From contig NZ_CABPRU010000003.1 in NCBI RefSeq assembly GCF_902459705.1, positions 481,767-545,766 on the forward strand: a DNA stretch of 64,000 bases, given 5' to 3'. Each line of letters starts with the position of its first letter. The stretch's first letter is position 1. The stretch comes from Pandoraea terrigena. Lineage in GTDB: Bacteria; Pseudomonadota; Gammaproteobacteria; Burkholderiales; Burkholderiaceae. The notes beneath the pieces were generated by a model. That model ran no database searches. It had not been told where the DNA came from and saw only the letters and a list, made by a program, of their open reading frames with translations. Shown one piece after another: positions 9,371 to 18,076 of this stretch. Made by a program: the position numbers and the translations under genes.

Positions 9371-9868
9371 TCAGGATGACGATTCGGTGACGCGTCGCTT
9401 GACCTTGATCTCCGCCACCGGAATGACCGCGGCCACCGCGTCCCCGAGCAGGCGGCGCAACACGCCGGGTTTGTCGACCAGGTCGGCCAGCGTGTAACCG
9501 TCGAGCACGGCAAAGTAAGCGCGCAACGCCTCGCCCAGCACGCCTCGCAGGTTGCACGCCGACGTGATGACGCAAGCGTTTTCCCCCTGATGGAAGCACT
9601 CGACCATAGCGAAGTCGGGCTCCATCGCCCGCACCACCTCGCCGAGACCGATGCGCTCCGGCGCGCGTCCAAGACGAATCCCGCCCGAGCGCCCGCGCAC
9701 GGTGTGCAAGTAGCCCAGTTGGCCGAGCTTCTGCACTATCTTCACGAGGTGGTTCTTGGGAATGTCGAACGCATCCGCCACGGTCTGCACATGCACCAAC
9801 TCGTCGGGATGGACCGCGACGTAGATGAGCGTGCGCAAGCTGTAATCGGTATGGTCGGTGAGTCGCAT
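9371..9868 (-). CDS. nsrR: NsrR, nitric-oxide-sensing Rrf2 family repressor
   Basis: The 165-residue protein is a Rrf2-type winged-helix regulator. The run from KNHLVKIVQKLG to RGRSGGIRLG and the later YTLADLVDKP closely follow Escherichia coli NsrR as I remember it. Three cysteines at 91, 99 and 105 sit where NsrR binds its Fe-S cluster; the cluster reacts with nitric oxide and repression is lifted. NsrR usually controls NO-detoxifying genes such as hmp, but none lies in the window, so any target other than itself is elsewhere. An NsrR-like palindrome lies upstream at 9943-9965, suggesting autoregulation. Confidence 0.85.
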   Translation of the reverse strand: MRLTDHTDYSLRTLIYVAVHPDELVHVQTVADAFDIPKNHLVKIVQKLGQLGYLHTVRGRSGGIRLGRAPERIGLGEVVRAMEPDFAMVECFHQGENACVITSACNLRGVLGEALRAYFAVLDGYTLADLVDKPGVLRRLLGDAVAAVIPVAEIKVKRRVTESSS

Positions 9869-9942
9869 TCGACGGGGGAATACTGAGGAAGCGGGTAAGG
9901 CGGCATGGTGTGGTGCCGCCCGGAAACATCGCGAGCCAGTTT

Positions 9943-9965
9943 AACATGGCTTCAAGAGGCATCTT
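9943..9965. promoter_or_regulatory. Candidate NsrR operator
   Basis: The 23-base segment fits the published enterobacterial NsrR site (two 11-base arms around one base) at about 17 of 23 positions by hand. The right arm AGAGGCATCTT differs from the consensus AAATGCATCTT at two positions and the left arm AACATGGCTTC is weaker. It lies 75 bases upstream of the nsrR start codon. Confidence 0.5.
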
Positions 9966-10052
9966 ATGCCGCGCCGAAGCCCCGCGCCACCTGTCTCGCT
10001 AGTGCACGTCGCCAGGCACTCACCTGGCATCACCCCACCTGCCCCGCGCCCC

Positions 10053-11075
10053 CTACCCTCCGACCCCGCTGGCGAGCGCCGCGGCGCGAGCACCGGTGCC
10101 TCGACGCCCCTGCCAGCGCTGCCGCCAGACGAGCCATTCGCCGACGACACCACGGCGAAACACCAGCACGCAGAGCACGAAAATCACGCCGGTGACCACG
10201 CTCACCATCGTGCCGAGCCCGCCGAACGCCTGCCAACCCGTCGCCTGCGCCAGCCAGTTACCGAGGTCGCCGAGCTTGGTCTCCAGCGAGACGATGAGCA
10301 ACGCCCCCACCACCGGACCGAAGCGCGTGCCCATGCCGCCGACCAGCGTCATCAGAATGACGGATCCTGAGAGCGACCAATGCACATCCGACAACGTGGC
10401 GAAGCCCAGCACCAGCGTTTTCAGCGATCCGGCGAGGCCCGCGATCGCTGCCGAGAGAACGAACGCCAGCAGTTTGAAGCGCGCCGCCTCGTAGCCGAGC
10501 GAGATCGCGCGCGGCTCGTTCTCCTTGATCGCGGCCAGCACGCGGCCGAATGGCGACGCAATGATCCGTGACAACAGCGCAAACGTCGCGGCAACCACTG
10601 CGAGCACCACGAAGTACAGCGTGTGATCGTTGTCGAGCGACAAGCCAAAGAGCGTCTGACGGGGCACGCCCTGCAATCCGTCTTCGCCCCCCGTGAACGG
10701 GGCCTGAAGGCAGAAGAAGTAGAACATCTGCGCAAATGCGAGCGTGATCATCGCAAAGTAAATGCCCTGCCGCCGGATGGCGAACAGCCCGAATACCAGC
10801 CCGAACACAGCACCGGTCGCGACACCGGTCAACACGCCCGCCAGCGGCGACCACGCAAGATCCCGCATCACGTACCCAGCGAAGTACGCCGCCCCACCGA
10901 AGAACGCTGCATGGCCAAACGACAGCAAACCCGTATAGCCAAGCACCAGGTTGAGCGAGCAGGCAAACAGCGCAAAGCACAGCACCTTCATCGCGAACAC
11001 GGGATACACCCCGAGCGCCGGCAGCGCGGCCAGTATTACGAGCAACACAAGATCGAAACGGTATTGACGCATCAT
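10053..11075 (-). CDS. livM: Branched-chain-type ABC transporter permease LivM
   Basis: The 340-residue inner-membrane permease belongs to the hydrophobic amino acid uptake (HAAT) ABC family, as shown by NLVLGYTGLLSFGHAAFFG near the N-terminus and the coupling-helix segment around AIKENEPRAISLGY. It pairs with LivH to form the membrane channel. The start is probably ATG 11075 or the adjacent ATG 11072, just after the livH stop. A longer reading from 11114 would overlap livH by 32 bases. It is the last gene of a long minus-strand operon that begins with a two-component monooxygenase. The transported substrate is therefore more likely an aromatic or carboxylic compound than an amino acid. Confidence 0.88.
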   Translation of the reverse strand: MMRQYRFDLVLLVILAALPALGVYPVFAMKVLCFALFACSLNLVLGYTGLLSFGHAAFFGGAAYFAGYVMRDLAWSPLAGVLTGVATGAVFGLVFGLFAIRRQGIYFAMITLAFAQMFYFFCLQAPFTGGEDGLQGVPRQTLFGLSLDNDHTLYFVVLAVVAATFALLSRIIASPFGRVLAAIKENEPRAISLGYEAARFKLLAFVLSAAIAGLAGSLKTLVLGFATLSDVHWSLSGSVILMTLVGGMGTRFGPVVGALLIVSLETKLGDLGNWLAQATGWQAFGGLGTMVSVVTGVIFVLCVLVFRRGVVGEWLVWRQRWQGRRGTGARAAALASGVGG

Positions 11076-11082
11076 CGACGAC

Positions 11083-11973
11083 TCACTTGTAGGCATAACC
11101 ACCGAACAGACCATGCGGGCGCACGAGCAGCACGAGCGCCATGATCACGAACACGACCGTGGCCGAAGCCTCCGGGTACCAGAGTTTGGTCAGCCCCTCG
11201 AGTACGCCGAGGACAAGACCGGTGAGCACCGACCCGGCAATCGACCCCATCCCGCCGATCACCACGATCGCGAAGACCGTCACGATCATCGGCTGCCCCA
11301 TGAGCGGCGAGACCTGCATGATGGGCGCCGCCAGCACGCCCGCGAACGCCGCCAACGCGGCGCCGAACGCATACGTGAGCGTGACCATGAGCGGCACGTT
11401 CACGCCGAACGTCTCGACGAGCCGAGCATTTTCAGTACCGGCGCGCAACAATGCCCCAATACGCGTGCGCTCGATGACGAGCCACGTGAGTGCGCAGGCG
11501 GCAAGCGACGCAACCACCACCCACGCCCGATAGTTCGGCAACACCATGAACGGCAGATGCGTGGCGCCGGCAAGCAGCGCCGGCCCCTCGAACGACATGC
11601 CCGACACGCCATAAGCCGTCCGGCCAAGCCCCTCGATGACCAGCGTGAGTCCGAGGGTGAGCAGCAGGCCGTACAGATGATCCAGCCGGTAAATGCGTGA
11701 AAGCAGCCCACGCTCGATGGCCGCGCCGAGCAAGCCGGCCACCAGCGGCGAGAGCACCAGCATCGTCCAGTAGTTCAGTCCGAGATACTGACCGCCCATC
11801 CACGCGACGAGTGCGCCGAGCATGAAGAGCGCCCCGTGCGCGAAGTTGATGACGTTGAGCAGGCCGAAGATAACCGACAGGCCCAGGCTCAGCACGGCAT
11901 AGAAACAACCGTTGACCAGGCCGAGCATCAGTTGGCTGAGCAACGCCGGCAAAGGAATATCGAAAGGATTCAC
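11083..11973 (-). CDS. livH: Branched-chain-type ABC transporter permease LivH
   Basis: This 296-residue HAAT-family permease has the hallmark NGCFYAVLSLGLSVIFGLLNVINFAHGALFMLGA at its N-terminus and VIGGMGSIAGSVLTGL in the C-terminal half. With LivM it forms the channel for a periplasmic-binding-protein-dependent importer. It lies between livF (22 bases upstream) and livM. The length is normal and the ATG at 11973 begins a plausible amphipathic leader. Confidence 0.9.
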   Translation of the reverse strand: MNPFDIPLPALLSQLMLGLVNGCFYAVLSLGLSVIFGLLNVINFAHGALFMLGALVAWMGGQYLGLNYWTMLVLSPLVAGLLGAAIERGLLSRIYRLDHLYGLLLTLGLTLVIEGLGRTAYGVSGMSFEGPALLAGATHLPFMVLPNYRAWVVVASLAACALTWLVIERTRIGALLRAGTENARLVETFGVNVPLMVTLTYAFGAALAAFAGVLAAPIMQVSPLMGQPMIVTVFAIVVIGGMGSIAGSVLTGLVLGVLEGLTKLWYPEASATVVFVIMALVLLVRPHGLFGGYAYK

Positions 11974-11994
11974 GACAATGGCCTTCAGAGCGAG

Positions 11995-12750
11995 TTACAC
12001 ATTGAGAAGCGTCTGCAGCGTCTGCGTGTGGGTGGGCAACTGGGCAGCGTCGAATTGCAGCGCAATGCGCCCGTGCTCCATCACATAGAAGCGGTCGGCA
12101 AGCGGGGCAGCGAAGTGGAAGTTCTGCTCGACGAGCACGATCGTGTAGCCGCGCGACTTGAGCGTCTCGATCATGCGGGCGAGCGTGCGCACGATGGCGG
12201 GCGCCAACCCCTCGGAGATCTCGTCGAGCAGCAACAGGCGCACGCCCGTGCGCAGAATCCGTGCGATGGCCAGCATCTGCTGCTCCCCACCCGACAGGCG
12301 CGTGCCCGGACTGTGCCGGCGCTGTGCCAGATTCGGGAACATCGCGTAGATTTCGTCGAGCGACATGCCCGGCTGTCCGGCGGCGGCACCGCTCGGCGTC
12401 ATCACCGGCGGCAACAACAGGTTTTCCTCGCACGACAGACTGGCGAAGATGCCGCGCTCCTCCGGGCAAAAGCCCACGCCGCACCGCGCGATCTTGCGCG
12501 TCGGCAAGCCGATGGTCTCTCGCCCGAAGACGCGCACTGAGCCGGCGCGGGTATCCGTGAGTCCCAGAATGGCGCGCAGCGCCGTGCTGCGTCCCGCGCC
12601 GTTGCGGCCCAGCAGGCTGACCACCTCGCCCTGCCCCGCCAGCAGATCGACGCCATGCAGGATGTGCGATTCGCCATACCAGGCCTGTAGGCCTGTCACC
12701 GCCAGCGCCGGGACACTGGCGGCAACGAGGGACGATTCATGTGCCTTCAT
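11995..12750 (-). CDS. livF: ABC transporter ATP-binding protein LivF
   Basis: The 251-residue nucleotide-binding subunit of the HAAT importer shows the LivF-type signature LSGGEQQML and Walker B LLLLDEIS. Its Walker A reads GRNGAGRST, with arginine where the nucleotide-binding lysine normally stands; I checked this codon (CGC) directly. Because the LivG partner keeps a normal lysine, the importer may hydrolyse ATP asymmetrically, or arginine may be tolerated in this lineage. The start overlaps the livG stop by four bases (ATGA), so the two are translationally coupled. Confidence 0.88.
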   Translation of the reverse strand: MKAHESSLVAASVPALAVTGLQAWYGESHILHGVDLLAGQGEVVSLLGRNGAGRSTALRAILGLTDTRAGSVRVFGRETIGLPTRKIARCGVGFCPEERGIFASLSCEENLLLPPVMTPSGAAAGQPGMSLDEIYAMFPNLAQRRHSPGTRLSGGEQQMLAIARILRTGVRLLLLDEISEGLAPAIVRTLARMIETLKSRGYTIVLVEQNFHFAAPLADRFYVMEHGRIALQFDAAQLPTHTQTLQTLLNV

Positions 12751-13526
12751 GCGTGCGCTCCTTCCAGTGTGGCGTCTGCCGAGCCCATGTAGGCTTCGCG
12801 CACGCGGGCGTCAGCGGTGACCGTGGCGTAATCGCCTTCGGCCAGGATCTCGCCGCGCTGCAAGACCGTGATCGTGTCGGCAATGCCCGCCACGATCTTC
12901 ATGTTGTGCTCGACCATCAGCACGGTGCGTCCGGCCGCGACTTGCCGGATGAGCGACGCCACGCGGTCGACGTCTTCATGCCCCATGCCCTGGGTGGGTT
13001 CGTCGAGCAACATGACGTCCGGCTCCATGGCAAGGGTGGTGGCGATTTCCAGCGCGCGCTTGCGACCATACGGCAGCGACACGGTCAGCGCGTCGGCGTA
13101 AGCCGCGATGCCCACTTCGTCGAGCAAGGCCATCGCGCGCGTATCCAGGTCGCCCAGTGCGCGTGCGCTGCGCCAGAAGTGATAGGACTGGCCGGTGGCG
13201 CGTTGCAGCGCCACGCGCACGTTTTCGATGACCGACAGGTGCCCGAACACCGCCGAAATCTGGAACGAGCGGATCATGCCCCGCCGTGCGACCGCCGCCG
13301 GGGCGAGGCGCGTAATGTCCTCACCGCGATAAAAGATCTGGCCCGATGTCGGCGTCAGGAATTTTGTCAGCAGGTTGAAGCACGTCGTCTTGCCTGCGCC
13401 GTTCGGGCCGATGAGCGCATGAATCGCCCCCCGCCTGACCTTCAGGTCGACGCCGCCCACGGCCGTGAAGCCACGAAACGCCTTGGTGAGCTGCCGGGTT
13501 TCGAGAATGATGTCGTCGTGATGCAT
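12747..13526 (-). CDS. livG: ABC transporter ATP-binding protein LivG
   Basis: The 259-residue protein has Walker A GPNGAGKTT, the LivG-type signature region PYGRKRALEIATTLA and Walker B VMLLDEPTQGMG. It energises the importer together with LivF. I chose the ATG at 13526 because it is preceded by GGGGTGAG, lies 4 bases after the DUF2848 gene stop, and begins the conserved ETRQLTKAFRG strand. A longer frame from 13679 runs into the upstream gene and is low-complexity. It overlaps livF by 4 bases. Confidence 0.9.
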   Translation of the reverse strand: MHHDDIILETRQLTKAFRGFTAVGGVDLKVRRGAIHALIGPNGAGKTTCFNLLTKFLTPTSGQIFYRGEDITRLAPAAVARRGMIRSFQISAVFGHLSVIENVRVALQRATGQSYHFWRSARALGDLDTRAMALLDEVGIAAYADALTVSLPYGRKRALEIATTLAMEPDVMLLDEPTQGMGHEDVDRVASLIRQVAAGRTVLMVEHNMKIVAGIADTITVLQRGEILAEGDYATVTADARVREAYMGSADATLEGAHA

Positions 13527-13530
13527 GCGC

Positions 13531-14220
13531 TCACCCCACCACCGGTAGCGGCGTAATGCCGTAACCGTGTTGCAGACGGCGTTCGAGCACGGGATCCTCG
13601 AGCTCGAAATCGAAGCGCTCGGCCGAGCGGATGCCGCCGATTGCCGCGAGCGTGCCGCACAGCATGGCCGTGCCGTCATCGAAGCGTCCGCCCGCCTCGA
13701 TGAACCGCGCGAGCAGATCCTGCGGCGAGCGCATCGCCGTCACCGGCCCCTGCTGATACAGCACTTTCTCGCCGCCGATGTTGGCGTAGCTGCGCAGCAC
13801 GAGCCGGTCCCAGTGTGCCTCGACGTCGGCCAGCGGCCAGAGCATCGCCGCACAGGGCTTCTCGCACATTTGCTTCGAGACCGTCACCCCATACGTTTCC
13901 ACGTCGCGATCCGTGTGGTCCGACGCTACCCCAACGTACGTTTCGCCCCCACTGCGCACGAGCAGGAATTCGACCTCGCCGCTGCTGGCGCGTCCGCTCG
14001 CCTCGATATGCGACTGTGTGGTGAGCCGGTCACTCGACACGCGGTAGAACATCGGCGTGGCCGCCGGGCGTTTCACACCGAGTGCCTCGAGTTCACGGAT
14101 GTGATGCTCCATCGCTTCGGCGTCCCGCCCCGTCCAGCCCGCAACCACGAGCTGTTTGATGGCGATATCTCGATCGACGGCACCCTGCGCCGTCTGTACA
14201 ACGAAATGCATGAGTTTCAT
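13531..14220 (-). CDS. DUF2848 family protein
   Basis: The 229-residue soluble protein resembles the DUF2848 family, which is often found with Liv-type transporters and distantly resembles fumarylacetoacetate hydrolase folds. Visible family-like segments are GWTGRDAEAMEHHI, the SHIEASGRASSGEVEFLL centre and YQQGPVTAMRSPQDLL. No catalytic role is established that I know of. I took the ATG at 14220 with GGAG 8 bases upstream; another ATG at 14238 is possible. It sits between the binding-protein gene and livG, so it probably modifies or hydrolyses the imported compound. Confidence 0.75.
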   Translation of the reverse strand: MKLMHFVVQTAQGAVDRDIAIKQLVVAGWTGRDAEAMEHHIRELEALGVKRPAATPMFYRVSSDRLTTQSHIEASGRASSGEVEFLLVRSGGETYVGVASDHTDRDVETYGVTVSKQMCEKPCAAMLWPLADVEAHWDRLVLRSYANIGGEKVLYQQGPVTAMRSPQDLLARFIEAGGRFDDGTAMLCGTLAAIGGIRSAERFDFELEDPVLERRLQHGYGITPLPVVG

Positions 14221-14255
14221 CTTGCCGACTCCGGTCATGGCCTGACTTCTTGGCT

Positions 14256-15497
14256 TCACTTCTTGACGAACGCGCACTGGCTCTGGGCAAGCGGGCGAAA
14301 TGCCTCGTTGGCGGGGATCGTCTGCAGCACCTTGTAGTAATCCCAGGGCTTCGTCGACGCCTTGGGCGACTTCACTTCGACGAGATACATGTCATGCACC
14401 ATCAGGCCGTCCGGACGAATCTGGCCGCCCTTGGCGAAGAAGTCATTGACGGGCGCCTGCTTCATCGACGCCATCACCGTGTCGGCGTCATCGGTGCCGG
14501 TGCGCTGCACGGCCTGCAGGTAGTGCATGACCGACGAGTAAGTCCCGGCGTGGACTAGCGTCGGCATCTTGCCGGTCTTCGCGAAGAAGCGCTGCGCCCA
14601 GGCGCGCGACGCGTCGTCACGGTCCCAGTAGAAGGCGGTCGTCAACGTCATGCCCTGCGCCGCCGCAAGCCCCAGGCTGTGAATGTCGCTGATGAACATG
14701 TGCAGACCCGCGAGCTTCTGCTTGCCCGGGCCGTTGATGCCGAACTCGCGGGCCGTCTTGATGGCGTTGACCGTGTCCGCCCCGGCGTTGGCCAGTGCAA
14801 TCACCTTCGCGCGAGATGCCTGCGCCTGCAGCAGGTACGACGAGAGATCCGACGAATTGAGCGGATGCTTGGCGTGACCCACGACCGTGCCGTTCGCGTG
14901 TTTCAGGGCATCGGTGGCGTCCTTCTCGAGCGATGCGCCCAGCGCGTAATCGACCGTCAGGAAATACCAGCTGTTGTCGCCACTACGCGTCATGGCCTTG
15001 ACCGTGTTCGACGCAAACGAATAGGTATCGTACGAATACTGCACGGTGTACGGCGAGCAGTCCTCGTTCACCAGCCGCGTGGTGCCCGCGCCGGTCACGA
15101 TGGCGATGCGATGCTTGCCCTTGGCGACATTGGCCACCGCCAGCGCCACGGACGACGGCAACAGATCCTCGACCACGTCGACGTGCTGGTTGTCGAACCA
15201 GTCGCGGGCGATCGTCGCCGCCACGTCGGTCTTGTTCTGATGGTCGGCCGAAATCACTTTGACCGGCACGCCATTGACCTTCCCGCCAAAGTCGTCGACA
15301 GCCATTTGCGCGGCTATCACCGAGCCCTTGCCGCCGATATCGGAGAAGATTGACGACATGTCGGTGAGCACACCGATCTTCACCACCCCATCGCTCATCT
15401 TGCCGGGCTGCGCCCGAGCGGCGAAGGGCGTGGCAAGAACGGCGGCGAGCGCCAGTGCGGCCATTGACGTGATACGACTTGCGCGAAACGTAACCAT
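14256..15497 (-). CDS. Periplasmic substrate-binding protein, Liv/HAAT type
   Basis: The 413-residue protein begins with a Sec signal (hydrophobic run, cleavage likely after AARA-Q near residue 29). It continues with the receptor-family ligand-binding fold, including VKIGVLTDMSSIFSDIGGKG, DDFGGKVNGVPVKVISADHQNK and later VALANAGADTVNAI. It delivers the substrate to LivHMGF. The ATG at 15497 is chosen because the signal peptide starts there. The ligand is unknown; the neighbouring monooxygenase suggests an aromatic or heteroaromatic acid. The DUF2848 gene starts 35 bases past its stop. Confidence 0.9.
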   Translation of the reverse strand: MVTFRASRITSMAALALAAVLATPFAARAQPGKMSDGVVKIGVLTDMSSIFSDIGGKGSVIAAQMAVDDFGGKVNGVPVKVISADHQNKTDVAATIARDWFDNQHVDVVEDLLPSSVALAVANVAKGKHRIAIVTGAGTTRLVNEDCSPYTVQYSYDTYSFASNTVKAMTRSGDNSWYFLTVDYALGASLEKDATDALKHANGTVVGHAKHPLNSSDLSSYLLQAQASRAKVIALANAGADTVNAIKTAREFGINGPGKQKLAGLHMFISDIHSLGLAAAQGMTLTTAFYWDRDDASRAWAQRFFAKTGKMPTLVHAGTYSSVMHYLQAVQRTGTDDADTVMASMKQAPVNDFFAKGGQIRPDGLMVHDMYLVEVKSPKASTKPWDYYKVLQTIPANEAFRPLAQSQCAFVKK

Positions 15498-15602
15498 GAT
15501 GTTTTCCCGATAGCCTGTAGAGGTTCGTGTGGGTGAGACGGTCTCCGCACGGCGCGGCAACGCCCTGATGGCCGCCGCGCGCGATGCCCTGCCTTGAACG
15601 TG

Positions 15603-15983
15603 TCAGGCCGGGTCGTAGTAGTGAATTTCGAGAAGCAGGCAGCCGTCGTTCGACTTGAACGGGCCGTGAAACGCACCTGGCGGACGGCAGGCATACGTGT
15701 TCGGTGCAAACGCTTCGCCGCCCTCGCCCTGCGCGTCGTTGCCGACCGTCAGATCGCCTGCGACCAGATAGACCTCTTCCCAGTAGGTATGCACGAACGG
15801 CGCCTTGGTGTAGATGCCCGGCGCGAAACGCAGCAGGCGCGTGCGGCTGCCCGCGCGGTTCTGCTCGTCGAGCGAACCCGCGAGAATCTTCTGTTCGATG
15901 CCCGGCGGGTAGCCCGGCGGCACCTCCCAACCGTCCTTCATATCGATGGAGTGAAACTCGTCATGCAGCTTGTTGATCGCCAT
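15603..15983 (-). CDS. Cupin domain protein
   Basis: This 126-residue single-domain beta-barrel protein has the second-half pattern YWEEVYLVAGDLTVGND followed by APNTYACRPPGAFHGPF, typical of cupins. Possible metal ligands are E and H residues in these two motifs (HTYWEE, FHGPF). Small cupins in catabolic operons act as dioxygenases, isomerases or ligand sensors. Placed between the HpaB-type monooxygenase and the transporter, it may process the hydroxylated product. The reaction cannot be named. Confidence 0.75.
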   Translation of the reverse strand: MAINKLHDEFHSIDMKDGWEVPPGYPPGIEQKILAGSLDEQNRAGSRTRLLRFAPGIYTKAPFVHTYWEEVYLVAGDLTVGNDAQGEGGEAFAPNTYACRPPGAFHGPFKSNDGCLLLEIHYYDPA

Positions 15984-16049
15984 GGGAACTCCTTGTCTGT
16001 GTCTCTGGCTGTGGCGGGTAATGCCGTTGTCGTGGGGAGGGAATGCCGG

Positions 16050-17531
16050 TCAGGCGGCGACCGGCTGCCGGACGATCTCGTCCGAGAGCGCGTAGGTGCC
16101 GAGCAGGTTGTCGACCAGACGCGTAGCCTTCTGCCAGTCGTACGTGCGATAGGCGTGACCCTTGGTCACGAAGGCGGCGCCGGCATAGAACATCTCGTAC
16201 TGGTTGTGGCGCGAAGCGAATTCGGAGCCAACGGCGTCCCAGGCGAGCTTGAAGAACTTCACGCGCTCCTCGGCGTCGGCCACCGGCGACTTCTGCGTCT
16301 TCGCGATAATGCTGGCGAGCATCGGGTTCTCGAAGTCGTGAATGCTGGACGGCAACATGATCATGCCGCCGCCCGCCAGTTCGCGAAGCGTGCTGAGAAC
16401 CTTCGTGTAGAGCTGCTGCGTGAGCACCTGCGAGCCATAAAGCAGGCTGCGGTCCGGCACGTAGTAGCCTTTCTCCACATGGCCCTTCGCCTCCATGCCG
16501 TGCACCCACGCCTCGACCATCGCCGCCTCGGCCGCGAGTTGTCCCAGCGTCTCGCGCACTTGCGGGAAGGCGTTGGTGCCGTTCATTTCGGTAATACGCA
16601 AGGCGATGCCCACCAGAAAGCGCAGCTTGACCATCAGTCGCACCTGGCACTGGTAGTTCTGGTAGCTGTGCGCGGGCGTGGCGTGGAACTGCTTCGCGCA
16701 CATGGCGGTATCGCCGGCAACGAAGATGCGCTCCCACGGCACTTTGACGTCGTCGAAATACAGCACGGCGTCGTTCTCGTCGAAGCGCGACGCGAGCGGG
16801 TTGTCGAACACCGACGTGGCGTTGCCCTCGTACGACTTGCGCGACAGCACGCGCAGCCCCTTGGAATTCATGGGAATGGCAAACGACAGCGCGTACATCT
16901 CGTCGCCCGCCTTGAGCGGCTGGATGCAACTGCAAAAGACCTCGTTGGCCATGATGCCGCTAGTGGCGAGCATCTTCGCGCCGCGCACCGTAATGCCCTC
17001 GTGATCCTGATCGACGATGCCGACCGCGAGGTACTTGTCCTCCTGCTCGTGAGCGGATTTCGACTGATTGGCCTGCGGATTGACGATCACATAGGTCAGG
17101 AACAGATCGTTGTCGCGGGCGTACTTGTAGTAGTCGCGCAAGGCGCCGGCCCGCTGCGTGTCGTACTGATCGAAGACGTCGATGCCCATGACCATGCCGG
17201 ACAGGCATGACGCCACATGATCCGGCGAGCGCCCCATGAAGCCATAGTGCAGCTCGCTCCACGCTTCGAGCATCTCGCGGCGCTGGACCAGTTCGTCGTA
17301 GCTCGTGGGCAATTGCCAGATGCGCGAGACCTGATCGCCCGTGTCCGGCGACGCGAACGTCATCGCCTCGACGTTCTCGGGACGCGCCTGAAAATCGTAC
17401 AGACTCGCGTAGCTGCGAATGGAGTTTCGGAACGCTGGATGGGTGGTCACGTCGCTGACGGGCTTGCCGTCGATATACACCTCGCGTCCGTCACGCAATT
17501 GGCCGATATGTTGACTGCCGTTCTTTACCAT
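16050..17531 (-). CDS. 4-hydroxyphenylacetate 3-monooxygenase (HpaB) family oxygenase
   Basis: The 493-residue protein belongs to the HpaB/PvcC family of FADH2-dependent monooxygenases. Family-type stretches include GREVYIDG near the N-terminus, HYGFMGRSPDHVAS, and the FAD-proximal VFDQYDTQRAGALRDYYKYARDND and KMLATSGIMANE. These enzymes ortho-hydroxylate phenols using flavin reduced by a separate reductase. The matching small reductase gene lies directly upstream with 26 bases between. The ATG at 17531 has a strong GGAGAG ribosome site. The true substrate is uncertain: no homoprotocatechuate ring-cleavage genes are present, so plain 4-hydroxyphenylacetate degradation is not supported. Confidence 0.85.
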   Translation of the reverse strand: MVKNGSQHIGQLRDGREVYIDGKPVSDVTTHPAFRNSIRSYASLYDFQARPENVEAMTFASPDTGDQVSRIWQLPTSYDELVQRREMLEAWSELHYGFMGRSPDHVASCLSGMVMGIDVFDQYDTQRAGALRDYYKYARDNDLFLTYVIVNPQANQSKSAHEQEDKYLAVGIVDQDHEGITVRGAKMLATSGIMANEVFCSCIQPLKAGDEMYALSFAIPMNSKGLRVLSRKSYEGNATSVFDNPLASRFDENDAVLYFDDVKVPWERIFVAGDTAMCAKQFHATPAHSYQNYQCQVRLMVKLRFLVGIALRITEMNGTNAFPQVRETLGQLAAEAAMVEAWVHGMEAKGHVEKGYYVPDRSLLYGSQVLTQQLYTKVLSTLRELAGGGMIMLPSSIHDFENPMLASIIAKTQKSPVADAEERVKFFKLAWDAVGSEFASRHNQYEMFYAGAAFVTKGHAYRTYDWQKATRLVDNLLGTYALSDEIVRQPVAA

Positions 17532-17557
17532 GACTCTCTCCTGAAACCCTGGGAAAC

Positions 17558-18076
17558 TCACGCCGCGACCGGCGTGGTGTCGAGCGAGCGATACTGCCCG
17601 CCGAAGAAAATGAGCGGACGGCCGTCGTGGCGGGCCGTATGGCGCACCACGCGTCCGATAAAAATCACGTGATCACCGCCGTCGTGCTGTGCGTGCGCCT
17701 CGCATTCGAAAGCGGCCAGCGCTCCCGGCAAACGGCCGATGCCCACCCCATCGAAACTCACGCCGTCCCATTTGCTGCCGCGGGCAGTGGCGAAGCGGTT
17801 CGATGTCTCGCGCTGGCTCTCGTCAAGCACGTTCACGGTGTAGCGCCCCGCGACACACAGGTCGTCAAGGCTGAGGCAGCGCCGGTCGACGCTGAACAGG
17901 ATCAGCGGCGGCGCCAGCGACACCGAATTGAACGACGCCACGGTGATGCCGATGGGCGGCCCCTCGGCACGCGCTGCGGTAATGACCGCCACGCCGGTGG
18001 CAAACATGGCGAGCGTGCGGCGAAACTGTCGCGCCTCGTCCTCCGGAGTCGTCACTGCGGTAGATACATCGTTCAC
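17558..18076 (-). CDS. HpaC-like flavin reductase, partner of the HpaB-type oxygenase
   Basis: The 172-residue protein carries the flavin reductase-like split barrel: FRRTLAMFATGVAVITA, IGITVASFNSVSLAPPLILFSVDRR and FAGR-type turns typical of HpaC. It reduces FAD or FMN with NAD(P)H and hands it to the oxygenase encoded next. I place the start at GTG 18076, because GGAGG lies 5 bases upstream. An ATG 63 bases further upstream lacks such a site. It is the first gene of the long operon reaching livM. Confidence 0.85.
   Translation of the reverse strand: MNDVSTAVTTPEDEARQFRRTLAMFATGVAVITAARAEGPPIGITVASFNSVSLAPPLILFSVDRRCLSLDDLCVAGRYTVNVLDESQRETSNRFATARGSKWDGVSFDGVGIGRLPGALAAFECEAHAQHDGGDHVIFIGRVVRHTARHDGRPLIFFGGQYRSLDTTPVAA

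Noticed and set aside
13527..13679. 51-residue N-terminal extension of LivG
   Set aside because: It overlaps the DUF2848 gene and is low-complexity; ATG 13526 has a good ribosome site and matches the family start.
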